Assembly (NCBI RefSeq): GCF_039645985.1
Contig: NZ_CP147919.1
Coordinates: forward strand, 310,001 to 374,000
DNA: 64,000 nucleotides
Direction of reading: 5' to 3'
From: Sulfurimonas sp. HSL3-7
GTDB lineage: Bacteria > Campylobacterota > Campylobacteria > Campylobacterales > Sulfurimonadaceae
The notes under the pieces were generated by a model that did no database searches, had not been told where the DNA came from, and saw only the letters and a list, made by a program, of their open reading frames with translations. This document shows positions 9,961 to 18,039 of this stretch, piece by piece. A program made the position numbers and the translations under genes. Each line of letters opens with the position of its first letter. The stretch's first letter is position 1.

Positions 9961-10317
9961 ATGAATGCAAAAACTTTAAAAATCAAAGCTAAAAAGCGTA
10001 TCCAACGTAAGCGCCGTATTCGCGCAAAGATCTCAGGAACTGCTGCACTTCCACGTGTATCGGTTTTCCGTTCAAATCGTTACCTGTCTGCGCAAGCGAT
10101 CAACGATGAGACGGCAACAACGTTAGCTGCTATTCACTCTAAGGCTTCTGGTCTTAAAGCGAACAGAGAAGATGCGGCGAAACTTGCTGAGCAATTTGCT
10201 GCTACACTTAAAGGTGCTGGTATCAATGAGATTGTATTTGATCGTAACGGTTACCAATATCACGGTGTGATCGCTGCTTTCGGTGAAGCACTTCGTGCAA
10301 ACGAAATTAAGTTTTAG
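9961..10317 (+). CDS. rplR: 50S ribosomal protein L18
   Basis: 118 residues. L18 binds 5S rRNA with L5. The N-terminal part is strongly basic ([17 protein letters not shown]), followed by [15 protein letters not shown] and, near the end, [20 protein letters not shown], all family hallmarks. Starts 11 bases after rplF with an AAGGGGC ribosome-binding site. Confidence 0.97.
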   Translation: MNAKTLKIKAKKRIQRKRRIRAKISGTAALPRVSVFRSNRYLSAQAINDETATTLAAIHSKASGLKANREDAAKLAEQFAATLKGAGINEIVFDRNGYQYHGVIAAFGEALRANEIKF

Positions 10318-10323
10318 GGGCTG

Positions 10324-10770
10324 ATGATGAATACAATCAACAGAGAAGATTTCGAAGAATCGATCGTAAACATCGGTCGTGTAACAAAAGTTGTAAAAGG
10401 TGGACGTCGTTTCCGTTTTACAGCACTAGTGGTTGTCGGTAACAAAAATGGTACCGTCGGTTACGGTGTCGGTAAAGCGAAAGAGGTTCCTGATGCAATC
10501 CGTAAAGCAGTAGACAATGCCTTCAAAAACTTAACTACTGTTAAGATTAAAGGTACTACTATTGCTCACGATATTGAGCACAAATTCAATGCTAGTCGTG
10601 TATGGATGGCTCCGGCATCAGAAGGTACAGGTATTATCGCCGGTGGTGCGCTTCGTCCTGTTCTTGAGCTTGCCGGTATCCAGGATATCTTGACGAAGTC
10701 TATTGGCTCAAACAATCCAAATACCGTTGTACGTGCGACTGTCGAAGCACTTGCAAACATGAAAGGATAG
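10324..10770 (+). CDS. rpsE: 30S ribosomal protein S5
   Basis: 148 residues. S5 is important for decoding accuracy and helicase action at mRNA entry. The double-stranded RNA-binding fold shows as [22 protein letters not shown] (about residues 19-40), and the S5 C-terminal domain follows. Two adjacent ATG codons (10324, 10327) are both possible starts; GGGGCTG is the ribosome-binding site for either. Confidence 0.97.
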   Translation: MMNTINREDFEESIVNIGRVTKVVKGGRRFRFTALVVVGNKNGTVGYGVGKAKEVPDAIRKAVDNAFKNLTTVKIKGTTIAHDIEHKFNASRVWMAPASEGTGIIAGGALRPVLELAGIQDILTKSIGSNNPNTVVRATVEALANMKG

Positions 10771-10773
10771 GTC

Positions 10774-11172
10774 ATGGCATTAGAAAACTTAACACCTGCA
10801 GAAGGTTCTACACAGTCTCGTAAACGTGTAGGACGCGGTCAGGGTTCAGGCATGGGTAAAACATCGACTCGTGGTCAAAAAGGTCAAAAATCCCGTACAG
10901 GTTACAAACGCAAGCGTAACTTCGAGGGTGGACAGCAGCCGTTGGCACGCCGTCTTCCTAAGATCGGTTTTACGTCACGTGTTGAAAAACCGTACGTGAT
11001 CAATGTCGAGAAAGTAACTGCAGTTGCTGAACTTGCAGAGATCACAATGGCTACAATTCGTGAAGTACACAAACTTAGCAAAGAGACAACATGTGTTAAA
11101 CTTGTTGGTGCTTCTGCTAAGGACCTTGCTTCTAAAATTAAAGACGAAAACGTTACAACAACTGGCAAATAA
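10774..11172 (+). CDS. rplO: 50S ribosomal protein L15
   Basis: 132 residues. L15 is a late-assembly protein of the large subunit. The Gly/Lys-rich N-terminal arm ([22 protein letters not shown], from about residue 17) and [17 protein letters not shown] are diagnostic. No rpmD (L30) gene is present between rpsE and rplO; its absence is common in this phylum. The stop overlaps the secY start by one base. Confidence 0.97.
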   Translation: MALENLTPAEGSTQSRKRVGRGQGSGMGKTSTRGQKGQKSRTGYKRKRNFEGGQQPLARRLPKIGFTSRVEKPYVINVEKVTAVAELAEITMATIREVHKLSKETTCVKLVGASAKDLASKIKDENVTTTGK

Positions 11173-12434
11173 TGAACCAGCAACTTGTAAACAAGATCTT
11201 AATAACGATCGGGTTTCTCTTCATCTACCGTCTACTGGCATACGTGCCGGTACCGGGGGTAGATACTGCGGTAATCGCATCTTTCTTCGACTCTCATCAA
11301 TCTGATGCTCTTGGACTTATGAATATGTTCAGTGGTAATGCAGTCGAACGTCTCTCAATTATTTCACTCGGTATCATGCCTTATATCACCGCCTCAATCA
11401 TCATGGAACTTTTAGCAGCGACATTCCCGAATTTGGGTCAGATGAAAAAAGAGCGCGACGGTATGGTGAAATATATGCAGATCATCCGTTATGCAACGAT
11501 CGCCATCACTATTGTGCAGGCGATCGGTGTGAGCATTGGTCTACAAAGTTTGACGGGGCCTGACGGCTCAAGTGCGATCTTAACAGACCACACGACATTT
11601 ATCGTAATCTCTGCAGTCTCCATGCTTGCAGGAACGATGCTGTTGATGTGGATTGGTGAGCAGATCACGCAAAGTGGTATCGGTAACGGTATCTCTTTGA
11701 TTATCTTTGCGGGTATCGTTTCGGCGATTCCAAGTGCGATCGGTCAGTCGATCTCTATGGTCAACGAGGGAGCAATGAGTTTTTTAACGGTTCTTGCTAT
11801 CCTTGCACTGATCCTGGTGACTGTCGGTGTTATTATCTATGTAGAACTGGGTGAGCGCCGTGTGCCTGTCACCTATGCAAAGAAAACGATGATGCAAAAC
11901 CAAAATAAGCGTGTTATGAACTACATCCCTATCAAGGTCAACTTGTCAGGTGTTATCCCGGTCATCTTCGCATCGGCTATTTTGATGTTCCCGATGACGG
12001 TACTTTCAAGCAGCACGAACCCTACGGTTCAGGCGATTGCGGATGTATTGAATCCAAACAGTTATTTCTTTAACTTTTTGACCTTTACCTTTGTTATCTT
12101 CTTTGCATTTTTCTATGCATCGATCGTCTTTAACGCAAAAGACATCTCAGAGAATTTGAAGCGTCAAGGTGGGTTCATCCCTGGTGTCCGTCCGGGAGCG
12201 AGTACGGCTGCTTTCCTAAATGAGACAGCTTCTCGCTTGACGATTACGGGTGCCCTCTATCTTGGTCTGGTGGCAACGCTGCCGTTTATGATCATCAAAG
12301 GGATGGGTGTTCCTTTCTTTTTCGGCGGTACTGCCGTTCTTATCGTTGTTCAGGTAGCCCTTGACACAATGCGTAAGATCGAAGCTCAGATCTACATGAG
12401 CAAGTACGAAACTATCAGCGCGGTTGGTCTGTAA
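11172..12434 (+). CDS. secY: Protein translocase subunit SecY
   Basis: 420 residues, with the ten transmembrane segments expected of the central channel of the Sec translocon. Conserved landmarks are the N-terminal RLLAYVPVPGVD, the plug-region GGNAxxRLS-like FSGNAVERLSIISLGIMPYI (about residues 52-71), and the cytoplasmic loop motif SGIGNGISLIIF. The C-terminal loop QGGFIPGVRPG, used for SecA contact, is present. Coupled to rplO by a one-base overlap, as in most bacteria. Confidence 0.97.
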   Translation: MNQQLVNKILITIGFLFIYRLLAYVPVPGVDTAVIASFFDSHQSDALGLMNMFSGNAVERLSIISLGIMPYITASIIMELLAATFPNLGQMKKERDGMVKYMQIIRYATIAITIVQAIGVSIGLQSLTGPDGSSAILTDHTTFIVISAVSMLAGTMLLMWIGEQITQSGIGNGISLIIFAGIVSAIPSAIGQSISMVNEGAMSFLTVLAILALILVTVGVIIYVELGERRVPVTYAKKTMMQNQNKRVMNYIPIKVNLSGVIPVIFASAILMFPMTVLSSSTNPTVQAIADVLNPNSYFFNFLTFTFVIFFAFFYASIVFNAKDISENLKRQGGFIPGVRPGASTAAFLNETASRLTITGALYLGLVATLPFMIIKGMGVPFFFGGTAVLIVVQVALDTMRKIEAQIYMSKYETISAVGL

Positions 12435-12436
12435 AT

Positions 12437-13195
12437 ATGGCTATTGCGATTCGCAAAAACGTTGAAATAGAAAAACTGCGTGCTGCCAACAAGATCGTTG
12501 GCGAGACGCTTAACCTGATGCGGGAAAATACCCGTGTCGGTGCTTCGCTTAAAGAGCTTGATGCGATGGCGGAAGACTATATCCGTTCGCAGGGCGCTCT
12601 TCCTTCGTTCAAAGGCCTCTACGGTTTTCCCAATGCAGTCTGTACCTCCGTTAATGAAGTGATCATACACGGCATTCCGAGTGATTACAAACTGCAAGAG
12701 GGTGATATCGTCGGTTACGATATCGGAACGAAATTTGAGGGCTATTACGGTGACGCAGCCATTACCGTCGGTGTCGGTCAGATAAGTGAAACGGATGAGA
12801 AGCTGATTGCCTGTGCCAAAGATACCCTCTACTATGCAATCGAGAATATCAAAGACGGCATGCGGTTCAAAGAGCTCTCCTACCTGATGCAGGAGTTTAT
12901 CCTGAGTCGCGGTTTTGTACCGCTTCGTGACTTTTGCGGTCACGGTATCGGTAAACAGCCGCACGAAGAGCCTCAGATCCCGAACTATCTTGACGGCGGG
13001 AACCCAAAAGCGGGTCCGAAGATCAAGAACGGCATGGTCTTCTGTATAGAGCCGATGATCTGCCAAAAAGAGGCGAAACCCGTGATCCTGGAGAACGGGT
13101 GGGATGTCGTTAGTAAAGATGGCCTACGCGGGTCGCATTATGAACATACTGTTGCTGTCGTTGGCGGCAAAGCAGAAATACTTTCACAAGGATAA
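12437..13195 (+). CDS. map: Methionine aminopeptidase, type I
   Basis: 252 residues; removes the initiator methionine from nascent proteins in the cytoplasm. The five metal ligands of the pita-bread fold are visible: Asp in YDIGTKFEGYYGD (two Asp, about residues 95-107), His in CGHGIGKQPHE (about residue 171), Glu in FCIEPM and Glu in HYEHTVAV. It has no N-terminal zinc extension, so it is the short bacterial type. It follows secY by two bases, an arrangement shared by many bacteria. Confidence 0.97.
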   Translation: MAIAIRKNVEIEKLRAANKIVGETLNLMRENTRVGASLKELDAMAEDYIRSQGALPSFKGLYGFPNAVCTSVNEVIIHGIPSDYKLQEGDIVGYDIGTKFEGYYGDAAITVGVGQISETDEKLIACAKDTLYYAIENIKDGMRFKELSYLMQEFILSRGFVPLRDFCGHGIGKQPHEEPQIPNYLDGGNPKAGPKIKNGMVFCIEPMICQKEAKPVILENGWDVVSKDGLRGSHYEHTVAVVGGKAEILSQG

Positions 13196-13198
13196 TTC

Positions 13199-13417
13199 AT
13201 GGCAAAATCAGACGTCATTGAAGTTGATGGGAAAATAGTTGAAGCGCTGCCGAATGCAACATTCCGCGTAGAGCTTGATAACGGGCATGTGATCTTGTGT
13301 CACATTGCCGGCAAGATGCGTATGCACTACATCAAGATTTTGCCTGGAGACAGAGTAAAGCTTGAACTTACACCATACTCTTTGGACAAAGGGCGTATTA
13401 CTTATAGATATAAGTAA
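13199..13417 (+). CDS. infA: Translation initiation factor IF-1
   Basis: 72 residues, exactly the usual size. The single OB fold is clear ([21 protein letters not shown], then [25 protein letters not shown]). IF-1 blocks the A site during initiation. In many relatives rpmJ, rpsM, rpsK, rpsD, rpoA and rplQ come next; here the cluster ends and a structured repeat begins at the very next base after the stop codon. Confidence 0.98.
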   Translation: MAKSDVIEVDGKIVEALPNATFRVELDNGHVILCHIAGKMRMHYIKILPGDRVKLELTPYSLDKGRITYRYK

Positions 13418-13520
13418 TGGTTTCAGCTTCGGTGCACCCCGCACTGAAGTTCACTTCAGAGGGACGTGGTACACCCTTGGTGTTACTTCGGAACATTCTA
13501 CACAAGATCTAAAACTTCAT
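13417..13520 (+). repeat. Structured repeat C, copy 2, directly after the infA stop
   Basis: A stretch of about 104 bases that is homologous to 28094-28200. The outer ends pair (ATGGTTTCAG with CTAAAACTTCAT). Inside are a nine-pair hairpin with a five-base loop (CTTCGGTGC with GCACTGAAG) and a second hairpin (GTACACC with GGTGTTAC). The predicted shape is a three-way junction. It starts at the last base of the infA stop codon and runs in the same direction. It could act as a transcript-end structure, a small RNA or a mobile palindromic element. Confidence 0.6.
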
Positions 13521-13615
13521 AAAGTTCAGGCATGGTAAAAATGAACTTCGTTATCCTTCTCTATTTTCTATTCGCTCAATAATCCAGCTATAATTTCTAA
13601 AAACCGAGCTATATA

Positions 13616-14134
13616 ATGCAAAAACACAGCCAAAAGAGATGGACGCTCAAACGTATACTCAAAGAGATCGCTATTATGCTGCTTATGATTTTGGTGATCA
13701 GCAATGTCTTGAGTTATATACGTAAACCTGACATTACAGAGAATCAACTGCCTGCAATAAAAGCGTTGCTGATCAGCGGTGATCAGTTTGATTCCGCCGT
13801 TTTTGAAGGCAAACCGCTGCTTATTCATTTTTGGGCGACGTGGTGTCCCACCTGCAAGGTCGAAGCAGACAACATTCAGCGTCTCTCAAAACAATATAAC
13901 GTTGTAACATTTGCCGTGAAGTCAGGCGATAATGAAGCGCTGCGAACCTATATGGAAGAACGTGAATTTGATTTTGGTGTCATAAATGATAATGACGGAC
14001 GGTGGGCCAGTCGCTTTAATGTTCAAGGCTATCCGACAACATTTATCTATGATGCTTCGGGGGAGATCCGTTTCAGCGAGGTGGGCTACACCTCTACTGC
14101 CGGTTTACTGTTACGAATGTGGTGGGTCGATTAA
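13616..14134 (+). CDS. Membrane-anchored thioredoxin-fold protein (ScsD/TlpA-like)
   Basis: 172 residues. A basic N terminus is followed by one transmembrane segment (about residues 16-34) and a thioredoxin-like domain with the active-site motif WATWCPTCK (Cys77 and Cys80). This layout fits a periplasm-facing disulfide oxidoreductase of the ScsD/TlpA group, which reduces or isomerises disulfides in exported proteins. The cis-Pro region is present as GYPTTFIYDASGEI. The gene is monocistronic, and its stop codon overlaps the stop codon of the convergent DUF2461 gene. The electron partner is not encoded nearby. Confidence 0.82.
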   Translation: MQKHSQKRWTLKRILKEIAIMLLMILVISNVLSYIRKPDITENQLPAIKALLISGDQFDSAVFEGKPLLIHFWATWCPTCKVEADNIQRLSKQYNVVTFAVKSGDNEALRTYMEEREFDFGVINDNDGRWASRFNVQGYPTTFIYDASGEIRFSEVGYTSTAGLLLRMWWVD

Positions 14135-14823
14135 TCGCGTGATTTGGTCAGGCTCATTACATACAGCCACTGCTGCAGCGGCAGAAAAGTTTCATAATGT
14201 CTGTAAAGTTCAGGAATAAGTTTTTTTTCTGAGATAAGCGAAGCTTTGTCCGTATGATAGACGGCTATAGCTTTCATTCGGGCTAAATATTCCAGACTCA
14301 TCTTTTTGTCGAACCCTCTAGGCAGACGTTTATAGTGGGGTTCTTCAACAGTGTACCCTCTGTTCTTCAGCGCTTCCAGAATCAGGTGGAGTGCCTCACG
14401 GTTTTTATCGACTTTGATATAGTCGCGGTAAGCAGCTAAAAGATCAGGATCAAAGGTCCTTATACCGGAAGCGATGAGCAGCTCCCGGGGTGAAAAGTGC
14501 AGGTAAAAGCAGCTTGACTGCATCCGTATATCCTGGCCCTGCCAAAAGATAATGCCGATCTTGGATTTGATGGGGGTTTTGTCTTTGGAAAAACGGGTGT
14601 CACGATAGATACGAAAGAGAGAGTGGTTGATCTTCGGGATGGCATTGATCGTCGGTACAAGGGCCTGCAGATGTTCGCCCATCTCTTCGACAAAGGCACG
14701 GCTTGGTTCCAGGATGTATTTGGTATAGCCATCTTTATGGGCTTCAAACCACTCTTTGGTATTGTTTTGTTCAATTGACCTTAAAAAAGGGATGGCTTCT
14801 TTAGGAAAATGTTCGAATGGCAT
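14131..14823 (-). CDS. DUF2461 family protein
   Basis: 230 residues. The sequence follows the DUF2461 (TIGR02453) pattern: an N-terminal FLRSIEQNNTKEWFEAHKDGY, the central RIYRDTRFSKDKTPIKSKIG (about residues 70-89), then SCFYLHFSPRELLIASG. The family is widespread and has no established biochemical role. The gene reads away from the hypothetical gene at 14832-15278 in the same direction with only eight bases between them, so the two are probably co-transcribed. Its stop codon overlaps the convergent thioredoxin-fold gene. Confidence 0.8.
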   Translation of the reverse strand: MPFEHFPKEAIPFLRSIEQNNTKEWFEAHKDGYTKYILEPSRAFVEEMGEHLQALVPTINAIPKINHSLFRIYRDTRFSKDKTPIKSKIGIIFWQGQDIRMQSSCFYLHFSPRELLIASGIRTFDPDLLAAYRDYIKVDKNREALHLILEALKNRGYTVEEPHYKRLPRGFDKKMSLEYLARMKAIAVYHTDKASLISEKKLIPELYRHYETFLPLQQWLYVMSLTKSRD

Positions 14824-14831
14824 GGTCTGAC

Positions 14832-15278
14832 TTAAAGGGCCTGTGACAGAAAGGGGTCGTCGACCATCTCTATCGCTTTACGCCCTTCTTCTGAGACGAT
14901 ACCGAACTGGTGAACCAGGTTGGCCGCCTCTTTGACCTTGTTGCCGATCAGCTCGTCAACCTCGTTCAGGTTGTATTTGAATTTGAGTCCCAAGGTAATC
15001 TCGTCCATCTCAAAGATCTCTTCGAGTTCTTTATGAATCGCAACGATGCGCTCCATCAACGCAAGGCTTTTGTTGCGTGCCTGAAGAAATGTCGGCGACT
15101 TTTCGATGTAGTGTTTCATGTCATCCGGTGCGACGGATGCCATCTGGTTAAAGAGCTCTTCATATTCGGCTGATTTCTCTTTGAACTTCGTCGTTGTGAT
15201 GAAGTTCTGGATCTTCGCTTTGAACTTCGGGAACTCTTGTGAAAATTGTGCTTGCATGGGAAAATCTTTCCGGGGCAT
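14832..15278 (-). CDS. Conserved hypothetical helical protein
   Basis: 148 residues, or 141 if the second Met (MQAQFSQEF, start at 15257) is used; both starts have a purine-rich stretch upstream. The protein is almost entirely charged amphipathic helix, with Lys/Glu-rich segments and no signal peptide or membrane segment. I do not recognise a domain. It is the promoter-proximal gene of a two-gene unit with the DUF2461 gene. Confidence 0.65.
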   Translation of the reverse strand: MPRKDFPMQAQFSQEFPKFKAKIQNFITTTKFKEKSAEYEELFNQMASVAPDDMKHYIEKSPTFLQARNKSLALMERIVAIHKELEEIFEMDEITLGLKFKYNLNEVDELIGNKVKEAANLVHQFGIVSEEGRKAIEMVDDPFLSQAL

Positions 15279-15469
15279 AGGATACGCCCTCTGTTTTCGA
15301 CATTATATCGCTTTGAAAATGGATAAAAGATGAAAGAAGAGAGCTAGGTGATGTGCGGCAGGATTATATTAAATATGCAGGTGTCAATTTGTCTGTTTTG
15401 GTAGAGGGGCTGCCGTATGTTAATAAATAATATATTATAGTGTATAAATTTTTATTATGAAGAAATGAT

Positions 15470-16792
15470 ATGCATGACAACCACTATTTTCAGGTCGCCA
15501 TTATCGGCGGCGGCATCTCCGGAACTTCACTGCTTTACACCCTGGCCCGTTATACCGACCTCTCGAGTGTCGCTCTTTTTGAAAAGTATGATGAGATAGG
15601 CAGCGTCAACACCAATGCCAGAAGCAACTCCCAGACTTTGCACTGCGGCGATATCGAGACCAATTACACCTATGCGAAGGCCAAAAAGGTCAAACGTACG
15701 GCGAACATGCTGGAAAGATATGCCCTTAACCACGGCTACGGCGGCAAACATATCCACAAGGTTACGAAGATGGCACTGGGCGTCGGTGCCGAAGAAGTGG
15801 CCTATATCAAAAAGCGCTATAAAGAGTTCGTAGCGCTCTACCCCTATATGGAACTTTGGGATGAAACGGCCTTGGCCGAGATCGAACCGGCATTGATGGA
15901 AGGGCGGACTGAACCGGTTGTCGCGATGGGGGCAAAAGATCAATATTCTGCCGTAGACTTCGGTGCTATTGCGAAGAGCTTTGTCGATAATGCCAAAAAA
16001 GAGTCCAAAAAAGAGGTGGAGCTCTTTTTGAACACCCAGATAACGTCGATGAAAAAGCGGGGCGACAAAATTATTTTGGCAAGTGATGAGGGGGAGTATT
16101 TTGTGGACTTTGTCGTCGTCAATGCCGGGGCACACTCCCTGCTTTTGGCCCATCAAATGGGTTTCGGCGAGGCGTACTCCTGCCTGCCGATAGGCGGAAG
16201 TTTTTTTTATGCCAAAGAGAACATACTGAACTCCAAAGTCTATACGGTGCAAAACCCGAAACTCCCTTTTGCCGCTGTCCACGGCGATCCCGATCTGGTC
16301 AAAGACGGCATCGCCCGCTTCGGTCCGACAGCGCTGGCCCTGCCCAAACTGGAGCGTTACCGCGCAAGCCACTTTGTCGACTTTTTACATGCGCTCAGCC
16401 CTGATGAGACCGTCGTAAAGGTCTTCTACGATCTTCTGAAAGATGATGATATCCGCGACTACATTTTCAGGAACTTTATCTATGAGATCCCAGGTCTTCG
16501 GCGAAACGAGTTTGTCAAAGAGCTGAGAAAGATCATTCCGAATATTGAACCGGAGGAGATCGAGTTCGCCGAAAATGTCGGGGGTCTGCGTCCGCAGGTG
16601 ATCGACAAGGTGAAGAAAGAACTGCTTCTGGGCGAAGCGAAGATAGAGACAGAGATCGGCGTGATCTTCAATATGACACCCTCACCGGGTGCGACAAGTT
16701 GTCTCGGCAATGCCGAAGTAGATACAAGATTACTGTGCGATTATCTCGGTGTTCGTTTTTATGCGGAAAAATTCAAGAAAGAACTTGAATAG
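15470..16792 (+). CDS. mqo: Malate:quinone oxidoreductase-type FAD enzyme
   Basis: 440 residues. An N-terminal dinucleotide-binding motif (AIIGGGISGTSLLY, Gly at 13-15 and 18) binds FAD. The following NARSNSQTLHCGDIETNY matches the Mqo family. The enzyme is a membrane-associated dehydrogenase that oxidises malate to oxaloacetate and passes electrons to quinone. In Campylobacterota this route can replace NAD-linked malate dehydrogenase in the citric acid cycle. The electrons could feed the bc1 complex encoded at 22.9-25.6 kb. It stands alone, with an AT-rich upstream region. A related FAD oxidoreductase with another 2-hydroxy acid substrate cannot be excluded. Confidence 0.85.
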   Translation: MHDNHYFQVAIIGGGISGTSLLYTLARYTDLSSVALFEKYDEIGSVNTNARSNSQTLHCGDIETNYTYAKAKKVKRTANMLERYALNHGYGGKHIHKVTKMALGVGAEEVAYIKKRYKEFVALYPYMELWDETALAEIEPALMEGRTEPVVAMGAKDQYSAVDFGAIAKSFVDNAKKESKKEVELFLNTQITSMKKRGDKIILASDEGEYFVDFVVVNAGAHSLLLAHQMGFGEAYSCLPIGGSFFYAKENILNSKVYTVQNPKLPFAAVHGDPDLVKDGIARFGPTALALPKLERYRASHFVDFLHALSPDETVVKVFYDLLKDDDIRDYIFRNFIYEIPGLRRNEFVKELRKIIPNIEPEEIEFAENVGGLRPQVIDKVKKELLLGEAKIETEIGVIFNMTPSPGATSCLGNAEVDTRLLCDYLGVRFYAEKFKKELE

Positions 16793-16908
16793 AGCTAAGA
16801 TAGGTATCTCGCAGCCTTTGACTGTTGCATATCCTAGCAATTTGATCTGCCTGAAACCGATTTTTAGAAGTTGTGCAGGTCAAAAGAGAAAAGATGTGAT
16901 ATTTTTGT

Positions 16909-16973
16909 TATAATCACCCAAGCGTAAAATTCGAGCCTTTTTTCATCACCTGTACGGGGACGGTAAAAGCTCG
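16909..16973 (+). promoter_or_regulatory. Promoter -10 box and structured leader of the small lipoprotein gene
   Basis: A perfect TATAAT (16909-16914) lies about 90 bases before the lipoprotein ATG, which implies a long leader. Within it CGAGC (16932-16936) can pair with GCTCG (16969-16973), enclosing a smaller ACC/GGT helix. The role is unknown. The leader is too short on visible conserved features to assign a riboswitch class. Confidence 0.4.
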
Positions 16974-17001
16974 GAAAGCGACATATTCAAAGGGGATAAA
17001 T

Positions 17002-17181
17002 ATGAAAAAAATCTTTTCTGTAGCACTACTTGCATTGTTGGCAGTTGGATTTGCCGGTTGTAGTGCTAACGCACCAGAAGCAGCACCTGCAAAAGTACAA
17101 AATCAGGGGCAGCAGCCTGACGTTCTTAAAGCTGATGAGAACGGCATTATCGCTGTAGACCAAGCTCCAGTAGCTGAGTAG
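17002..17181 (+). CDS. Small lipoprotein
   Basis: 59 residues, below common gene-finder cut-offs. A lipoprotein signal peptide (MKKIFSVALLALLAVGFAGC) places the modified cysteine at residue 20. The mature peptide is only about 40 residues and rich in Ala, Pro and Gln, so it is a small surface- or membrane-attached peptide like the entericidin-type or unknown lipoproteins. An AAGGGG ribosome-binding site precedes the ATG, and an own promoter with a 90-base leader lies upstream. No function can be inferred. Confidence 0.75.
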   Translation: MKKIFSVALLALLAVGFAGCSANAPEAAPAKVQNQGQQPDVLKADENGIIAVDQAPVAE

Positions 17182-17261
17182 TCTCTGCGCAGGACTCTCC
17201 TGCGTTTTCCTTCCTTCTTCTTATATCTACATTTAAGACAACTCATTTTTAGAGTAATCAC

Positions 17262-17885
17262 ATGAACAAAACCAATTTAGCAGCACTTTTTCTTGGCCTT
17301 ATCCTGGTACTTCTTTTTCTGAACAGATTCGATACACCATCGCCTGAGAGACAAAGACTTGGATCTGATGCACGGGTACTGGCTTTCGGCGACAGTCTGA
17401 CCTATGGCTACGGTGCAGTGGAGATGAGTTATCCGAAACAGCTGCAAACACGTATCGGACGCAGTGTCATCAATGCCGGTATATCGGGGGAAGTTTCGTC
17501 AGCGGGATTAAAAAGGCTACCCGGATTGCTTGAGCGATACCATCCTGCGCTTGTGATCTTGTGTCACGGCGGCAATGATATTCTGAGACAATCGTCAAGA
17601 GAGCAGCTTAAACTCAACCTGATCGCGATGATACAGCTTTCACGAAAGAGCGGGGCAGAGGTACTGCTGGTCGGCGTGCCAGGTTTTGGGCTGTTCGGAC
17701 CCAATACCGTGGCGCTTTATGAAGAGATCGCCCAGGAAAAAGGTGTTCTTTTCGAAGGGAACATTCTAGAGAAGATAGAGAGTGAACCGGCATTGAAAAG
17801 TGACCGTATCCATCCCAATGCAATAGGATACGGGCTGATGGCTGAGGCCTTTGAAGCAGTGATAAAAGAGAACGGTCTGCTGTAA
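17262..17885 (+). CDS. GDSL-family lipase/esterase (TesA-like)
   Basis: 207 residues with an N-terminal hydrophobic segment (about residues 6-21) that anchors or exports it. The SGNH hydrolase blocks are complete: FGDSLT (catalytic Ser45), a Gly in NAGISGE, GGND (residues 103-106) and the DRIHPN dyad (Asp181, His184). It therefore likely hydrolyses thioester or ester bonds of lipids in the periplasm, like TesA/arylesterases. It follows the small lipoprotein by 80 bases and precedes mnmG. Substrate unknown. Confidence 0.87.
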   Translation: MNKTNLAALFLGLILVLLFLNRFDTPSPERQRLGSDARVLAFGDSLTYGYGAVEMSYPKQLQTRIGRSVINAGISGEVSSAGLKRLPGLLERYHPALVILCHGGNDILRQSSREQLKLNLIAMIQLSRKSGAEVLLVGVPGFGLFGPNTVALYEEIAQEKGVLFEGNILEKIESEPALKSDRIHPNAIGYGLMAEAFEAVIKENGLL

Positions 17886-18039
17886 AGAGAGCAGGTCCTG
17901 TTCGATTTTTGTACTTTCAAGGCTTAACAAATAGTAAAAATCAGAGACTAAGAGAGAGCCGCTGACTCTCTTTTGCCTCTTCACGCTATAATTGCACCAT
18001 TAAAAGCAGTATATGCTGCACCTTGAAAATGGAAAAGAT

